The notes under the pieces were generated by a model. That model was not told the origin of the DNA, searched no databases, and worked only from the letters and a program-made list of their open reading frames with translations. DNA of 64,000 bases from Cyclina sinensis (lineage: Eukaryota; Mollusca; Bivalvia; Venerida; Veneridae), in contig JAAONU010000009.1 in assembly GCA_012932295.1 (NCBI GenBank), forward strand, positions 1,872,197 through 1,936,196, given 5' to 3'. This document shows positions 47,149 through 60,524 of the stretch, one piece after another. Position 1 is the first letter of the stretch. Every line of letters begins with the position of its first letter. Both the position numbers and the translations under genes were made by a program.

Positions 47149-50100
47149 TTACACAGTAATGACGTAATAATTGTTCGGGTCACGTGTTCCTGTTCCATTT
47201 CTACCTTCGATGTGAACAACGGTGGGTGAAGTACCACAGTCTTGGTAAGCAAACTAGAAAAGACAAAAGGACAATGCTTCAGACATTCTGGGTTGAAAGT
47301 AAAGTGTATGTTTGCCACGTTAAACTCCATGTTCAAACTGACTCACGTGGGCCAAATAATTAATCACAGATTACCAAGGCGAGGACAATTAAAGAACATG
47401 GTCACGACAACTGTTCGAGCAAGAAACGACAAAAACATACATCATATATGAAATACATGGGCATTTTCAAGAAGGTTCTCGTAAGAACTTGTCAATAACT
47501 TTTAATGAACAACCTGTGACAAGATCTATCACGACAAGAGTATTTAGATACAAATACACTGATACCTTAAAGCCATCTTTTGCACAGCCGACAAAGATTC
47601 CAGACAGTGTCCATGTACTGTCGCCACTGATTGCGGCCACAGGTGTATAAAGCGGCAGTTTGTCACAAAGAGACATAACCTGTTGGAACAACCAATCATA
47701 TATGCAATGGACTGAGAAGTTAGGATAAAAAGGTATAAAATATTTATTGAAAATCAGTTTCGAAATACATTTTAGCTTGACATTTGACAAACCAAACGCC
47801 TCTCAATAAATCGTGGTACAAAATTGTACCAAAAACAGACACGTAATTTTATATGTCATCTGTATAAACAAAAGAATTTGTACAGCGAGTTAGTACAATT
47901 CACAAGAACTGATATTAAATAATCAAAATAGCTATCGAACGAGAATTCAACGTAATATACAGGCATATATGAGTCACAATGTTGCAAAGAGATGTATATA
48001 TTCCAATATCATTCATACGTTTTCGCCTTTCTTCCAGGAATCGGGTGTTCCAACGTTACAGTTGACCATAACATATGCTTCATGTGACGCTCTGTTACCA
48101 TTGGTGCATTGTTTAGCGCCAGGGTGTGTCTCCGGGTGTGAGTTAGCAATATCGAATATGGCACCATACTTAAGGCATTTTGGAATAGCTGAACAAGTAT
48201 ATTTGAACAGAAGACATATTTTCCTTATCATATAACATTAACAAAGATGTCTATAACTATTTATGTGTCCTAAGTAATGCGGCATTTAGTTTTCTTTGTT
48301 TATCTAAACGTTTGGACTTAATGAATTTGTACAGGAAAGTTATTTTTATATAATTAAATTGTATTCCGTGATAAAAAGCATCAGATGAGTAATGAAACAA
48401 TTTGTTGAGAACCAAAAAAAATCAGACAATGTCATTGTCAAGTTTTCAGCCGAAAAAAACGCTTAACAATGTTAACTTTGTGAAAACAGAATAAAACAAT
48501 AATTGAATAAATCATTACCTTGGGACAAGATATTCTCTGGAGTATTTGTCTGCATGAATGCTGTACTTTTTTCTTCAATGTTTTTGGATGTAAGTGTTAC
48601 CTCCATTGTAGTTGATGGTTGTGTAGCAAGACTTGCTGTGGACAAGGATGATTAAGAAGAGGTTGTTATTGTTGTTATTTGTATTTTTGACTTTAGAAAA
48701 ACAGAGATTTATGCTCTTAAGTGTTTTCCTTTAAGAAAACTGTTTAATAAAGTGTTACTTATCTACTTTGGTTATTTTTCTATTGAAGCTTAATTAAAAT
48801 GTGTACAATAACTGGACATCGAATTTTCTTTTGAAGCTCAGTTAAAATGTGTACAACAATTGAATATCGAATTTTCTTTTAAAGCTCAGTTAAAATGTTG
48901 GCAACAATTGAACAACGATTTTTTAAAGCTCCGTTAAAATGTGTACAAGCTCAGTTAAAATTTTTACAATAATTTAACATCGAATCTTCTTTTGAGCTCA
49001 GCTTGTACACTGAATTGAAATCTTTGATAGAAATGAACATTGATTTTTTAAAGCCCAATTCAACTATGTACAATAATTCATGTCCTGGACACAGAAAACT
49101 GTTTTGCTTTCCTAAAAGGGTATTGGATCAATTGCCCAGACTGTGGTGCCGTTCAAACCTGCGTCACTATTTTTCTGCTCATGCATTCTTTTGATTTTTT
49201 ATTTCATTTTATTGTTATACATACCTCGTTCTTTACAACTGCAAAGGTTCTCATGACCACTGGAGAAGGTCACTGAAAGAATTATAAATGACCAAAATCA
49301 TTTCAAAAACATTTTAAGCACAAAGCTTAGACTTAATCATCTAGTGAAAAAGGAATAAAAGAATTATAGATATTCTAAATCTTGCTTATTTCTTTTCAAA
49401 CCGACATCATTTTATTCCTTATAGAAGCATTAAAACGTTTCACCTCACATCTACATTTCAACAATATTTGATGCACTCTACGAATAAGCTTGCTTTTCTC
49501 ATATTCATTTATCTTATTTTTTCTAGATTAGTAAGACTAAATGGGACAATTTAAGGTAGACTTTTATCCACAGCTATAATATAATAAATGAAATTGCAGT
49601 ATTTCTAGCAAGATTTACCTTTTGATTATGAAAAGCAATATAAAAAACACATGAAAGGCAAGAAATGTCTTGATAATTTTCTTAACAGGCTTACTGAAAG
49701 CAAATGGGTGAAGACATCACACTATTTATCAAATAAATATAAACTGAGAAATGAAATGTATATTTTTGTTCAAAAGTTTGATACTGGCTTACATACTTAC
49801 GACTCAAATGTAGCAATAAATCAGCCTGAAGATCACGGAAGAAAGAATTGTGCATGTCCCTCAGATGTTTCCAAACTAAAATAATCATATTTGGATTAAT
49901 GGCAAATATATATGATATGCAGATTAATTTTTACATTATAAATTGGCACTGATTCACGCCTATAGATACGTCATTAACAATAAAATCAATTAAACGCGAT
50001 TTTATTAAAATGTTGCAATGTAATACTCTTTTTTTCCTTTTCTTTAGTTTATCCGCAATACTACTGCTGTCATGCTTAAGTTTTTTTCAAAAGTTAATTT

Positions 50101-51660
50101 TTTATTCAGTTTATTTAATGCCATAAATTAAATGCTCTGGAAATAACCATTTTGAATATGTCTTTCATTTATTAATTCTAACTTATTCTTAAAAAGATAA
50201 AGATAAAATATATTCTGTTCAGCAGAATCAAATACAGTTTATCTCACATGAGGTTCTCAAACTTTTTTTTTTAAAGTGTCAACTTCACAAAAAAAAATCA
50301 CTCTACAACAAATACACATTAAGCCTATCAGCCAACCCATCGCCGTGATCTGATAGGGACTAAAGTCAATTTCTTGCAGTACTGAGTGTTTGATACCGTT
50401 GTGTATTCCTTGTTGATCGAGCGCTACGCAATTGTAAGAGTCATTTCCTTGTGGTACTATCCTTAATAGACGAAAATACAATTCCACGGAGACGTAAGTC
50501 ATACTTAGTAGTTAGTTGTTCAATATTCAAAATGCTTTCTTCTCGAAACTATCAAAATGCATCAGATGTCGATTAGAAGTTACGGCGACGATTACATGTA
50601 CTTACATACGTACCATGGTGGTGGGTCTGACACGGAGACAATGCATTGTGTTGTCCATGTCGTAAGTAAAAGTATTCGTACAGATCTGAAATTCAACTTC
50701 AATTTTTGTAAGTACTTTACAAACAGTGTTGCTGAGTTATTAGCGTTTGAAAATGATATATTTATCACATTGATGTCAACAGAAAGAAACAGCTTTGATT
50801 AATTACTATCTACTTCAAAAGATTGAAGAAATATTTTGAGACAAACCCCTCACTTTTGAAAGATTTTTTATAATATGGTTTTATTTTTAATGTAAGAATA
50901 TAACATGTAAACATCAATTTTTCTAACATACATAATATCTTATATTTCAATAATATAGAATAAAGAAAACGAAAATAGCTTCTTACATTGGCAGTCTGGG
51001 TTATGGTAGTAACATGCTTTAAAATCGTCGTGTATAGCTAGAAATGGAAAATAATTTGCTTGGAAAAAAAGGACAACATTTCTATGTATTTTATTATAAG
51101 AAAATATACAACAGCAAATTTTTCACCTTTGTATTCTGTGGATACCACTATTTTTCCTAATCTTTAATCATTAGCAACTGATTATCAACAAAGTTACCTT
51201 TAATTAGAAACATTCACTCATCACATTATTTTAACAACTGATTATTTACAAAGTTGATTTTAAACTATTCACTCATCACATTATTTAAACAACTGATTAT
51301 TTACAAAGTTGATTTTAAACTATTCACTCATCACATTATTTTAACAACTGATTATTTACAAAGTTGATTTTAAACTATTCACTCACAACACAATTCAAAT
51401 TTCGTTCTAGAATTTATCTCCAATAAATTTGCGTCAAAATACCCAGGTGCGTTAGATTACATGCTGACAAGTATTCTTAGAAAGTAGAAATACGAGTATG
51501 CGGTAAAAGTATAACAAAGAAAAGAATAAATGAAGTTATAAACTAAAACTAAATCATGTAAAAAACAAATATTTCTTACATCCAATATGACTGAGATGAT
51601 TCTTTTGAAATGAAGAAACACATTCGCAAGTGTTGTTGTTACTGCCTGCTTCAATATATG
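47149..51660 (-). CDS. Gene E: cysteine-rich modular protein of unrecognised family
   Basis: Minus-strand exons, 5' to 3': 51660-51580 (NNNTCECVSSFQKN), 51037-50987 (DDFKACYYHNPDC), 49875-49801 (WKHLRDMHNSFFRDLQ), 49272-49225 (SSGHENLCSC), 48635-48519 (Ser/Thr-rich linker), 48188-48019, 47679-47566 and 47253-47149 (stop TAA). All exons before 48019 are phase 1 at both ends; the last two junctions are phase 0. The last three exons encode a 129-residue domain with IPKCLKYG, SHEAYVMVNC, DSWKKGENV, KLPLYTPVAA, SGIFVGC and AYQDCG. Further candidate phase-1 exons lie at 52098-52051, 54294-54253 and possibly 55200-55153, so the start is not located. Paralog F shares the same exon order. The C-terminal spacing (S-x-W-x-x-G-x-x-V, then Y/T-P-[IV]-A, then GIF-x-G) faintly recalls NlpC/P60-type amidases of the BPSL0067 kind, but expected catalytic residues are not evident; function unknown. 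Confidence 0.6.
48785..49085. repeat. About 47-bp minisatellite in gene E intron
   Basis: Five to six diverged units read 'aagctcagttaaaatgtgtacaacaattgaatatcgaattttctttt'. The array sits between the exons at 48635 and 49225. Confidence 0.75.
51172..51395. repeat. About 55-bp tandem repeat, four copies
   Basis: Four units of 'acaactgattatttacaaagttgattttaaactattcactcatcacattatttta' are present. The last three are nearly identical, indicating recent duplication. It lies in a gene E intron. Confidence 0.9.
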
Positions 51661-53059
51661 CTGTTTAAAAGAGGAAGAAAAAATTTTCTTTCAGACTTGT
51701 TTTCAACTTCGTTCATTTCTACAAATCATTCATATTCGCAAAATGTCGCTACAAAATTTCCATAAAAGTCAGACATATCAGCTAATGAAGCGAAGTTTGG
51801 TTAAAGCATCGACAGAGAAAGCTATGATATATTTAAGATACTTATTTTAATCCAGTAACTCTTTCAAAAAAAATCCATGGCACGCCCCTTCTTATTTATC
51901 CACTGTTTCAAAACAAACGAGAGTTTTTACTGAACAGAGTGATCAAAAGGAATTCCGTCTAAAATGATCAATAAGTTAATGAAATTGGCGTTGTATTAGA
52001 GTTTACGTTCTAAATTCTGACATTTTTTCTCACTTGTATTAAAATACTACCTGTTATTTCTTTCAGCACTTTATCCAGACACGTGCGTTGTTTTTTCACT
52101 ACCGGCTCAATCAAGGACCAGACTATAATGTAAAAGGATCAAGGTTAGTATTAATTAATTAATTAATTAATTAAACCCAAAATTTTCTCGTATATCAATT
52201 CCTTTCGGCATAAGCTCAACGCTGTCTTTGATAAACTACGTTGAAGAAAACAAGGGCGACTTCCCTCTGATCTAGATAGGCGTGGTTATCTTGCTGAGGT
52301 CGTACGTTCAATTGTAAACAGTCATAACATTGTCTCTTCTATAAGTGTAAGATAAGCATTATTTTCTATTTTTGGTGGTGTCCTCCGTTTGTGACATTTT
52401 TTAAATCAAACATGCCTGAACGACAAGACATAAACGTATATCTAATATGAGCAAAATTAACCGATATACAATACACCATTTCTCGTAATAATTAATTATC
52501 AATTAATGTGGTGTCATGTAATTAAAAAAACAGCAGAGCATTTTTAAAAACTAAGACAAGGATATCGTTGGAAACGAAGGCTGCTCCCCAAACGAACAGA
52601 AGACAATAAACAAATATACAACTGAGAAAGGGGTTTAGTGTTTCATGATGAAAAGGTCTGGGTAGAAAATATTATGAAACTATAGTTGGAAATGAATGAA
52701 AAGTAACTGGGGTGTGGGCTCATATAATAAGAGAGTGATTACGTAGTAAGGAAATAAGGTAGATGTTGAAACAGAGTTTGTTAAATGTTTAGACTTTAAT
52801 TAGGTTGTCTGGTCTTCTAAATCTTTACAAAAGCAACAAATAAAAAGGAATTATAATGAGCCTCTTTATTACATATTTGTATCTCAAGGCAGGAAACGTT
52901 GGGTGCGGGCTGAATACTAAAGTTTTTCAGTCAAAAATAATTTCACCCCCATATATAGTTTCCTTTCAAAGTATAAATGACGTCAATACATTTCCCCGTA
53001 TGTTCTATAAAAAGCAAATCATTGTCACACCTAACCAGGCCCATTTAAGATTACAAACC
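51661..53059. other. Probable upstream intron region of gene E
   Basis: It holds one candidate minus-strand exon, 52098-52051, reading KKQRTCLDKVLKEITG with phase 1 at both ends. A (TTAA)n run sits at 52151-52174. Otherwise nothing is recognised. The frame at 52856-53074 is unsupported. Confidence 0.35.
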
Positions 53060-53262
53060 CATCCTCATTTTTAAAGAATTATCATAGCACTGACATAAAA
53101 TAAAGGAAAAGGTTCTGGTGAAGTTTCCATAAATTCCTGCCATTTGTTGTTGAGAAATATTCCGGACAAAATTTCCGGTCGGACAGACGGACGGAGGGCG
53201 GGACAATCGGACGAACGGACAGACAGACGGACGGACGAAGCCGTTGGGGAGCATAAAAATTA
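53060..53262. mobile_element. End fragment of a tandem-core element
   Basis: The GACGGACGG-rich stretch at 53175-53240 is followed by 'ttggggagcataaaaat', matching the tail style of the element at 1553-2008. Only the tail portion is recognisable. Confidence 0.5.
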
Positions 53263-53342
53263 ACACAAAAAACGAATTAAGATGAACTAAGTAAAAAAGA
53301 ATTGAGCTTTTGAATAGAATTAAATGATATAAGTATAAAGAA

Positions 53343-53598
53343 AAGTAAAGTGCTTGTTTATTATAGTGTCACCCCTACTGAAATGGCCAGCCACCCGAGC
53401 CTCTGAGATACCTCTATTAGTGTACACGTTTACTCCCCGATCCCTTATCCTATGTGCCAGGCGGACAGGCAGTCGGTAACCATTCTTTAACTAGCTGTCT
53501 GCTCACCAACCGGCCGCATCAGAACAAGCCCCTGACGGGACTCGAACCTACGACCTCCCTCTCCGTAAGAGTACGCCTTGACCACTAGGCCACGGAGT
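53343..53598 (-). repeat. tRNA-derived SINE, family 2 (minus copy)
   Basis: The reverse complement matches 12674-12945 over the whole body ('cggccggttggtgagc', 'gaatggttaccgactgcctg', 'cactataataaacaagcactttac'). The head carries 'actccgtggcctagtggtcaagg' and B box GGTTCGAGTCC. Confidence 0.85.
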
Positions 53599-53906
53599 AT
53601 ATTTAAATGAACTATAAGGTGAGCTACGCTGTAATGTTTTTTATAACAAAGAGCTAGCAATGTTGTTTGATAGCATGCATGAATCCATAAATGACACAAA
53701 AAGTTAATCTACACAGTTGTAGAAACCAAGTGAAGTTATGCAACAATGTTCATAAAAGGATAACTTACTTTGCGTGTCGCTGATACATGGTTGACTACTT
53801 ATTGCAGATCGCAGTGCTAAAAAAGACTGAAGGTATCAGAAATGCATTCCATCATCAAGGAAGAACAAAGAAACTGTATTCCTATCTTGTTTACACAAAT
53901 ACTGGT

Positions 53907-53923
53907 ATGTGTGTGTGTGTGTA

Positions 53924-53954
<31 letters not shown>
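53907..53954. repeat. (GT)n microsatellite
   Basis: An interrupted run of GT dinucleotides (with tat and ttt breaks) of about 48 bp. Confidence 0.9.
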
Positions 53955-54252
53955 TACAAATTAAGTACTGACAACACAATTTCTGATATTCAAAGTCTTC
54001 ATTTAACACTTAAGAAAATGTGCCCGATAATAGTAACAAATCAGTGTTAAGACCTTTTTTGTGATTTCATTAACGAAACATATCTCGTTTGGATCAATGA
54101 CAATTATTTCAGTACGCCAAAGCGGCTAAACTTTTTAGTCTCTTTGGCGGAATTCACAGTGTCCTATGTCCTTAAACACCTTTGTTTATAATGTCATGTT
54201 CCAGATTTCTCCTCAGTTCTTAGCACTAACATTAAAAATTTTTATGACTCAC

Positions 54253-54294
54253 CTATATATTCTGAAACCTGCTCACACGGTGGTAAATTTGGAG
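54253..54294 (-). CDS. Candidate gene E upstream exon
   Basis: This 42-bp minus-strand exon has a strong acceptor ('tctgtcgtttcag') and donor (GTGAGT), is phase 1 at both ends, and encodes PNLPPCEQVSEYI. The size, phase and single Cys fit the modular exons of gene E. Evidence is limited to splice sites and phase. Confidence 0.35.
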   Translation of the reverse strand, partial: LQIYHRVSRFQNI

Positions 54295-55152
54295 CTGAAA
54301 CGACAGAAATTTGTCTGACCTGAAGTGTATGATCATAGCATATATGGCAAAGTTCATAAATTCATCGTTTTTTTCGCCGGAAAATCAATAAAATGAACGA
54401 TTTTTCATGAAGATGAAAACCAGAATTATTTGCATCATATACAAGAGAAATCGTGATATAAACAAGTATATTCGCATTTTATGTCGTCCAATTAACTTAA
54501 TAATAATCTGAACGTCACCAAAAGAAGGTCACCTTCTCATGACCTTCAGTCAGCTAGTCAGTTTTTGAAGGTGAATCAGTTTCTATTTTTAACGATTTGA
54601 ACGCATGTGAAAAATCTATATTTAACCGGGATCCCAAATAACTCAGTTGCTCTCTGCTATAAACGGTAAAGTTAATTGAGGAAATCTTGTAAATATTAAG
54701 ATAATTGTATCTGTGGGAAAATTTCCAGTAGCTTTTGACTTTTGACAGATACTGCATGTATACCAAAATAAACAGGCCTGTTAACTTGAATATTTTCGTC
54801 ACCATGCTCATAATGTAATTAATATTCATTTAGTAAATACAAATCGAAACTTTAAAAAACTTATACTAATCAAAGGAGAATTCATTTTTCCTACAAAACA
54901 CAAAATATTTTTTTGATATTCAAAATGACTTAAACATGTTATAAAAGTTTACACACGCTGAGTGTACAGGTAAACCATAAAGACGCGTCATAAGATGCAG
55001 TCTCATTGGCTGGGATATAAATAACAATATTGAAAATCCAGATTATCAAGAAGTTAGAATTGAATGGGTCGCCAGTTAGATCGAATACTTCGGTCAGATT
55101 GTGATATAACGATTGATTATTGTAAATCAAAAGACAAAATAATAGTTCTTAC

Positions 55153-55200
55153 AAATTAAAAAAGCCAGACATGGTTGAATGAATAACACAGATCCAATTA
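55153..55200 (-). CDS. Candidate hydrophobic upstream exon of gene E
   Basis: A 48-bp minus-strand segment between 'ctctttttcag' and GTAAGA is phase 1 at both ends and encodes the hydrophobic stretch IGSVLFIQPCLAFLI. It could be part of a leader or membrane segment of gene E, or a chance match. Confidence 0.2.
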
Positions 55201-55369
55201 CTGAAAAAGAGAAGAAATAAAATGAAAAATAAAGAACACAAATATTTCGTCTTTTCTATCAAATATAACAGTCGAATGAAGTATAATTACTGGCTATATT
55301 TAACTGTACAGAAATCTGTTTTGTACAATAAACAGTAATGGTTTTAGCAATATCATATTCGAGAATCAG

Positions 55370-55745
55370 TAGATTTAAATTTTACGCTGTTATTTCAGCC
55401 TAGATATCAGTATTCTGATTTGATATACAGTTTACCTAGCCCAGAAATCAGTAGAAACGCAAACACCAATAGACTTATTCCTTTGTTAACAGTTTAATAC
55501 AGATATAAGCAATGCATCACTTTGTACACAGTTAATTCAGCGCAGATATCATTAAACTTATTTTTATATTCAGTTTATTCAGCGCAGATATAAGCATACT
55601 TATTCTGTACACAGTAAGTTCAGCGCATATATCCGTATAATTAATTTTGTTTGCAATTAATTCAGCGCAGAGAAAAGTATACTTATTTTTGTATACAGTT
55701 AATCCAGCGCAGATATAAGAATACATATGTTTGTACACAGTTAAT
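55370..55745. repeat. About 42-bp tandem repeat
   Basis: Six to seven diverged units read 'ttcagcgcagatataagcatacttattttgtacacagttaa'. The period is near a multiple of three, so the minus strand shows a repeated 14-residue phrase (ICAELTVYKNKYTF type) that I do not regard as a gene. Confidence 0.75.
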
Positions 55746-55800
55746 ATAAACGTGTGAACGTAACGACGATTTATTTTATTCCAAAACAACTCACAAGACT

Positions 55801-56404
55801 GAGTTAAAAAACATTGTTGAAAATCAAAATTAAAAAAATAAACATTGAATTCCTACTGAAACTTAACTGCCCAGCAAAATCCATTGCAGTTTCAAATACA
55901 CCTACAGTTCAGTATTTTAATTATTTTCCCTTCATTTAAGTGGGTCAGATGGTATGTCTTATCTCTTTCAGTTTTAAATAGAGTGTTATGATTTCCATCG
56001 AAAAATGCACACACGATTTTAATCATAAAGGTTATTGTGTCTAACGTACTGCGTAAACTGCATGCTATGCTATTTTCAATTCGTTGCATGCTCGAAAACG
56101 ACATGAAACCTGGCCAAAGATTATTCAGTTTTTAAGAGAAAGAGTAATCTATTTACGGGCTTTATGTAGGTATCGAAATTTGTGATATCTATTAAATACT
56201 GCATATCTGCATATTGGTACATCATCAGGTGTAATTCCTTGTATTTGCAGGTTGAAATTTCCATCGACCATTTACTATGAATGAAAAAAAAAATTAAAAC
56301 GGAAGCAACAATAGATGAAATGCAGTAGGCTATACAGTATTTACAGTAAACTCAGATGTGCAGTACGTAAGTTCAAGAAAACTGCAGTAAATCAACATTT
56401 ACAA
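55801..56404. other. Intergenic or intronic stretch, nothing identified
   Basis: No supported exon or repeat before the large minisatellite. Confidence 0.35.
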
Positions 56405-58490
56405 TGAGATACAATGTATGTATATTTTCGATTACGATGTAATGTGACGTGTGCGCTTGTAATGTAATTTGCAGTGTTTTCGATTAGAATGTAGTGTGAC
56501 GTGTGTATGCCTACAATTTAATGTGCAGTGTTTTCGATTAGCATGTAGTGTGACGTGTGTATGCCTACAATTTAATGTGAAGTGTTTTCGATTAGCATGT
56601 AGTGTGACGTTGTGTATGCCTACAATGTAATGTTAGTGTGACGTATGTATGCCTAAAATGTAATGTGCAAAGTTTTCGATTAGCATGTAGTGTGACTTGT
56701 GTATGCCTACAATGTTATGTTAGTGCAGTGTTTTCGATCGGAATTTAGTGTGACGTATGTATGCCTACAATGTAATGTGCAGTGTTTTCTATTAGAACGA
56801 AGTGTGACGTGTGTATGCCTACAATGTAATGTGCAGTTTTTCTATTAGAATGTAGTGTGACGGTTGTATGCCTTCAATGTTATGTGCAGGGTTTTCTATT
56901 AGAATGTAGTGTGACGGTTGTATGCCTTCAATGTTATGTGCAGTGTTTTCTATTAGAATGTAGTGTGACGTTTGTATGCCTTCAATGTTATGTGCAGTGT
57001 TTTCTATTAGAATGTAGTGTGACGTGTGTCTGCTTACCATGTAATGTAATTGTGACGTGTGAATGCCTACAATGTAATGTTAGTGTGACATGTGTATGCC
57101 TACAATGTAACGTGCAGTGTTTTCGATTAGCATGTAGTGTGACGTGTGTCTGCTTAACATTTAATGTAATTGTGACGTGTGTACGCCTACAATGTAATGT
57201 AATTGTGACGTGTGTATGCCTACAATGTAATGTTAGTGTGACGTGTGTATGTTTTTAATGTAATTAGCTGTGTTTTCGATTAGAATGAAGTGTGACGTGT
57301 GTATGTCTACAATGTTATTTGCAGTTTTTCCGATCAGAATGTAGTGTTACGTGTGTATGACTATAATGTAATGTGCGGTGTTTTCGATTAGAATGTAGTG
57401 TGACGTGTGTATGCCTTCAATGTAATGTGCAGTGTTTTCGATCAGAATGTAGTGTGACGTGTGTATGCCTATAATGTAATATGCAGTATTTTCAATTAGA
57501 ATTTAATGTGACGTTTGTATGCCTATAATGAAATGTGCAGTGTTTTCTACTAGAATGTAACGTGACGCGTGTCTGCTAATTACGTTATGTGGAGTGTTTT
57601 CGATTAGAATGTAATATGACTTGTGTATGCTCATTATGTTATGTGCAGTGTTTTTCATTGGTATATAATGTGACATTTGTATGCTTAAAATGTTATTGCA
57701 ATGTTTCCGATTAGAATGTAATTTCATGTGTATGCTCAAAATGTAGTGTGTAGTGTTTTCGATTACAATGTAATGTCACGTGTGTCTTCTTATAATGTAA
57801 AGTGATGTGATATGTTTTCGAATAGAATGTAATGTGACAAGTATTTACTTATAATGTAATGTGCAGTGTTTTCGATTATAATGTAATGTGACGTGTGTCT
57901 GCTTATAATGTAATGTGCAGTGTTTTCAATTACAATGTAATATGACTGTGTATGCCTATAATGTTATGTGCAGTGTTTTCGATTTGAATGTTTTGTGACG
58001 TGTGTATGTCTACAATGTAATGTGTTGTGTTTATGTGACGTGTGTCGTCAGTGTAATTTACAGTGTGTATGTTGACAGTGTAATTTGCAGTGTGTACGTT
58101 TACACTGTAATGTGCTATATGTACGTTTATAGAGTAATATACACTACGCATGTTTACAAAGTTTTTTTTGCAATATGTATTTTTACATTAAAATGTGCAC
58201 TATGTACGTTTACACTTTAATGTGCACTATGTACGTTTACACTGTAATGTGCACTATGTACGTTTACACTGTAATGTGCAATATGTACGATTACACTGTA
58301 ATGTGCAATATGTACGTTGGGACTGTAATGTACGTTTACATTGCAAAGTACAATATTAACGTTAACTATGTAATGTGCATTGTGTACAATTAAACAGTTT
58401 TGTGTAATGTGTATGTGTACAATGCAAAGGGCAGTGTGTATTTTTACTGTATAATATGCAGTCTGTACGTTTATCGCATTTGCAACATTT
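56405..58490. repeat. 2.1-kb minisatellite: 54-bp units passing into 27-bp units
   Basis: From 56405 to about 58010 the unit is about 54 bp ('gtgtgacgtgtgtatgcctacaatgtaatgtgcagtgttttcgattagaatgta'), about 30 copies with shortened variants. From about 58020 the array changes to a 27-bp unit ('tacgtttacactgtaatgtgcactatg'), exactly half the length and sharing 'aatgtgca'. The plus strand stays open over long spans (56857-57258, 58175-58393) because 54 and 27 are multiples of three. Nearly every 54-bp unit contains TGACGTG. Confidence 0.9.
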
Positions 58491-58866
58491 AGTGTTATAA
58501 AGAAAAGGCATGAAGTCTAACTGGCTCTTTCTGTGAGTTTATCCTGCAGTTATTTGTTTAACGAGCCTTTCCTTATCAAAATGCTTAAACGTTTCAACAA
58601 TTTAATAATAATTTAGAAAACATGCATAAATATTATATGTATAGTCTTTTCAAAGCTGTCATTTGTATATACATATAAGCATTTATTCGTATAAAATGTA
58701 AAGCAACTCCACCCAAGTTGATGTACAAATATCTATAAATTTAGATGTTTTCATTTTCATCTAAGTATTTCAAGATAATTTGATATATTAGCATGAAAAA
58801 TAAGCAGTAAAAAGGCTGGCTCAATTACCATGACGGTTGGTGCTCTGATACAATGCAATATAACAG

Positions 58867-60510
58867 GAACAAAAACAAGACATGCCCACGGGTAGAATGT
58901 CGAGCTCGCTCGTCTTAATTCAAACCTGAACCTATAAGCTTCAGATCAAGGAGAAAGATGTATACATAGGTGAGATGTGCGCAAAACCTTGACATTGCAT
59001 CATCTTAGGTGACCTTGACATCTGACCCAGTGACCTAATTCATGAGCATGACACGAAGTCTCATGATGAACATTTGTGCCTAAAAAACTCAATTCATGTT
59101 ATTTGAACATTTTGATATTTTTATTTGATCTTTGACCTCTTGTGATCTTGACCTTCATTTTGCGCAAGACAACTCAACTCACTATTGAGAACATTTGTTA
59201 TAACTTGTATAAAAATCCATCCATGTATAAAGAAATATACTCACAAATGAATGTTTTAATTTGTTATTTGACCTTTGACCCTGAAGTTTTCGCGCAACAC
59301 CCCGCCTCACTATGGAGAACATTTGTCCCAAATTATATTAAAATCCCGCCACGCTTGTAGAAGTTACGCTCCGGACACGGGTATTGAGCTGACCCTCCAA
59401 GTGTGTCCTTGACCTTTGAGCGGCAGACCTGGGTTTTGCGTGTGACACACCACCCCATCAGGGTGAACATTTGTATCGAACTAATTGTAATCCTTCTAAG
59501 AATGAGCAAGATATAGACCGGACAAATCTAGACAGACACACGGACTGACGGACGCACATACACCAAACCACAAAAAGTGAAAAGCAGCGACTAAGTCGAC
59601 CTCACCACAACGGGGCTCAACAATTTCAAAATCCTCTGACCACTAAGCATAATACTTCAAAGCATTAGCAAGATACAGCGCCAACAAACAAATTTTAATA
59701 TTTCTATTTGACCTTTGACCTCTTATGACCTTGACCTTCATTTTGTGCGAGACAACTCAACTCAATATGGAGAACATTTGTGCTAAGTAATATTAAAATC
59801 CATCCATGTATATAGAAGTTATACTCTCAAATAAATGTTTAATTTTGTTGTTTGACCTTTGACACCTAAATGTGACCTTGACCTGTACCACAGACACTTC
59901 AATTTTTCAAAATTCTCTGACCACTACGCATAATACTTCAAAGCATAAGCAATATACAGCACCAACAAACAAATTTTAATAATTTTATTTGACCTTTGAC
60001 CTCTTGTGACCCTGACCTTGACCTTCATTTTGCGCGAGACAACTCAACTCAACATGGAGAACATTTGTGCTAAGTTATATTAAAATCCATCCATATATAT
60101 AGAATTTAAACTCACAAGTGAAAGTTTTATTTTGATATTTGACATTTGACCCCCTACCACAGACACCTGAATTTTCGCGCGACACTCCGCCTTACTATGG
60201 AAAAAATTTGTCCCAAGTTATATTAATATCCCTCCATGCATGTACAAGTTACGCTCTGGACACGGGTTTTGCGCTGACCCCCTAGTGTGACCTTGATCTT
60301 TGAGCGGCGCACCTGGGTTTTGTGTGCGACAAACAACCCCTCATGTTGAACATTTATACCAAATTATTTTGTAATCCTTCAAAAACTAAGCAAGATATAG
60401 ACTGGACAAATCCGGACGGACGCACGAACGCACATACACCGAACTATACGCAAAAAGTGGCGACTAAGAGGAGATCACCGCAAGCGGGCTCGACAAAAAT
60501 GACACCAGAG
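58867..60510. mobile_element. Tandem-core element with TTTGACC-rich units
   Basis: It starts 'aaaaacaagacatgcccacgggtagaatg'. The core contains about three units of about 290 bp: 'ttatttgacctttgacctcttgtgaccttgaccttcattttgcgcgagacaactcaactca', 'ggagaacatttgtgctaagt', 'aaaatccatccatgtata'. Two tail blocks contain 'gacggacgcac' and 'acatacacc' near 59548 and 60417, so one copy may be nested or duplicated. It lies between the large minisatellite and the 3' end of gene F. Confidence 0.65.
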
Positions 60511-60524
60511 CAAATATTTCAGTT

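Noticed and set aside
50257..50502. 81-codon minus-strand frame between gene E exons
   Set aside because: The composition is protein-like, but no matching phase-1 splice sites or counterpart in gene F were found. Left unassigned.
53787..54050. 87-codon frame across the GT microsatellite
   Set aside because: A third of it is translated GT repeat, and the rest lacks recognisable features.
56857..58393. Plus-strand cysteine-rich repeat frames (CLQC, MYVYTVMC)
   Set aside because: They are produced by the 54/27-bp array. Both strands and several frames are open, which argues against coding.
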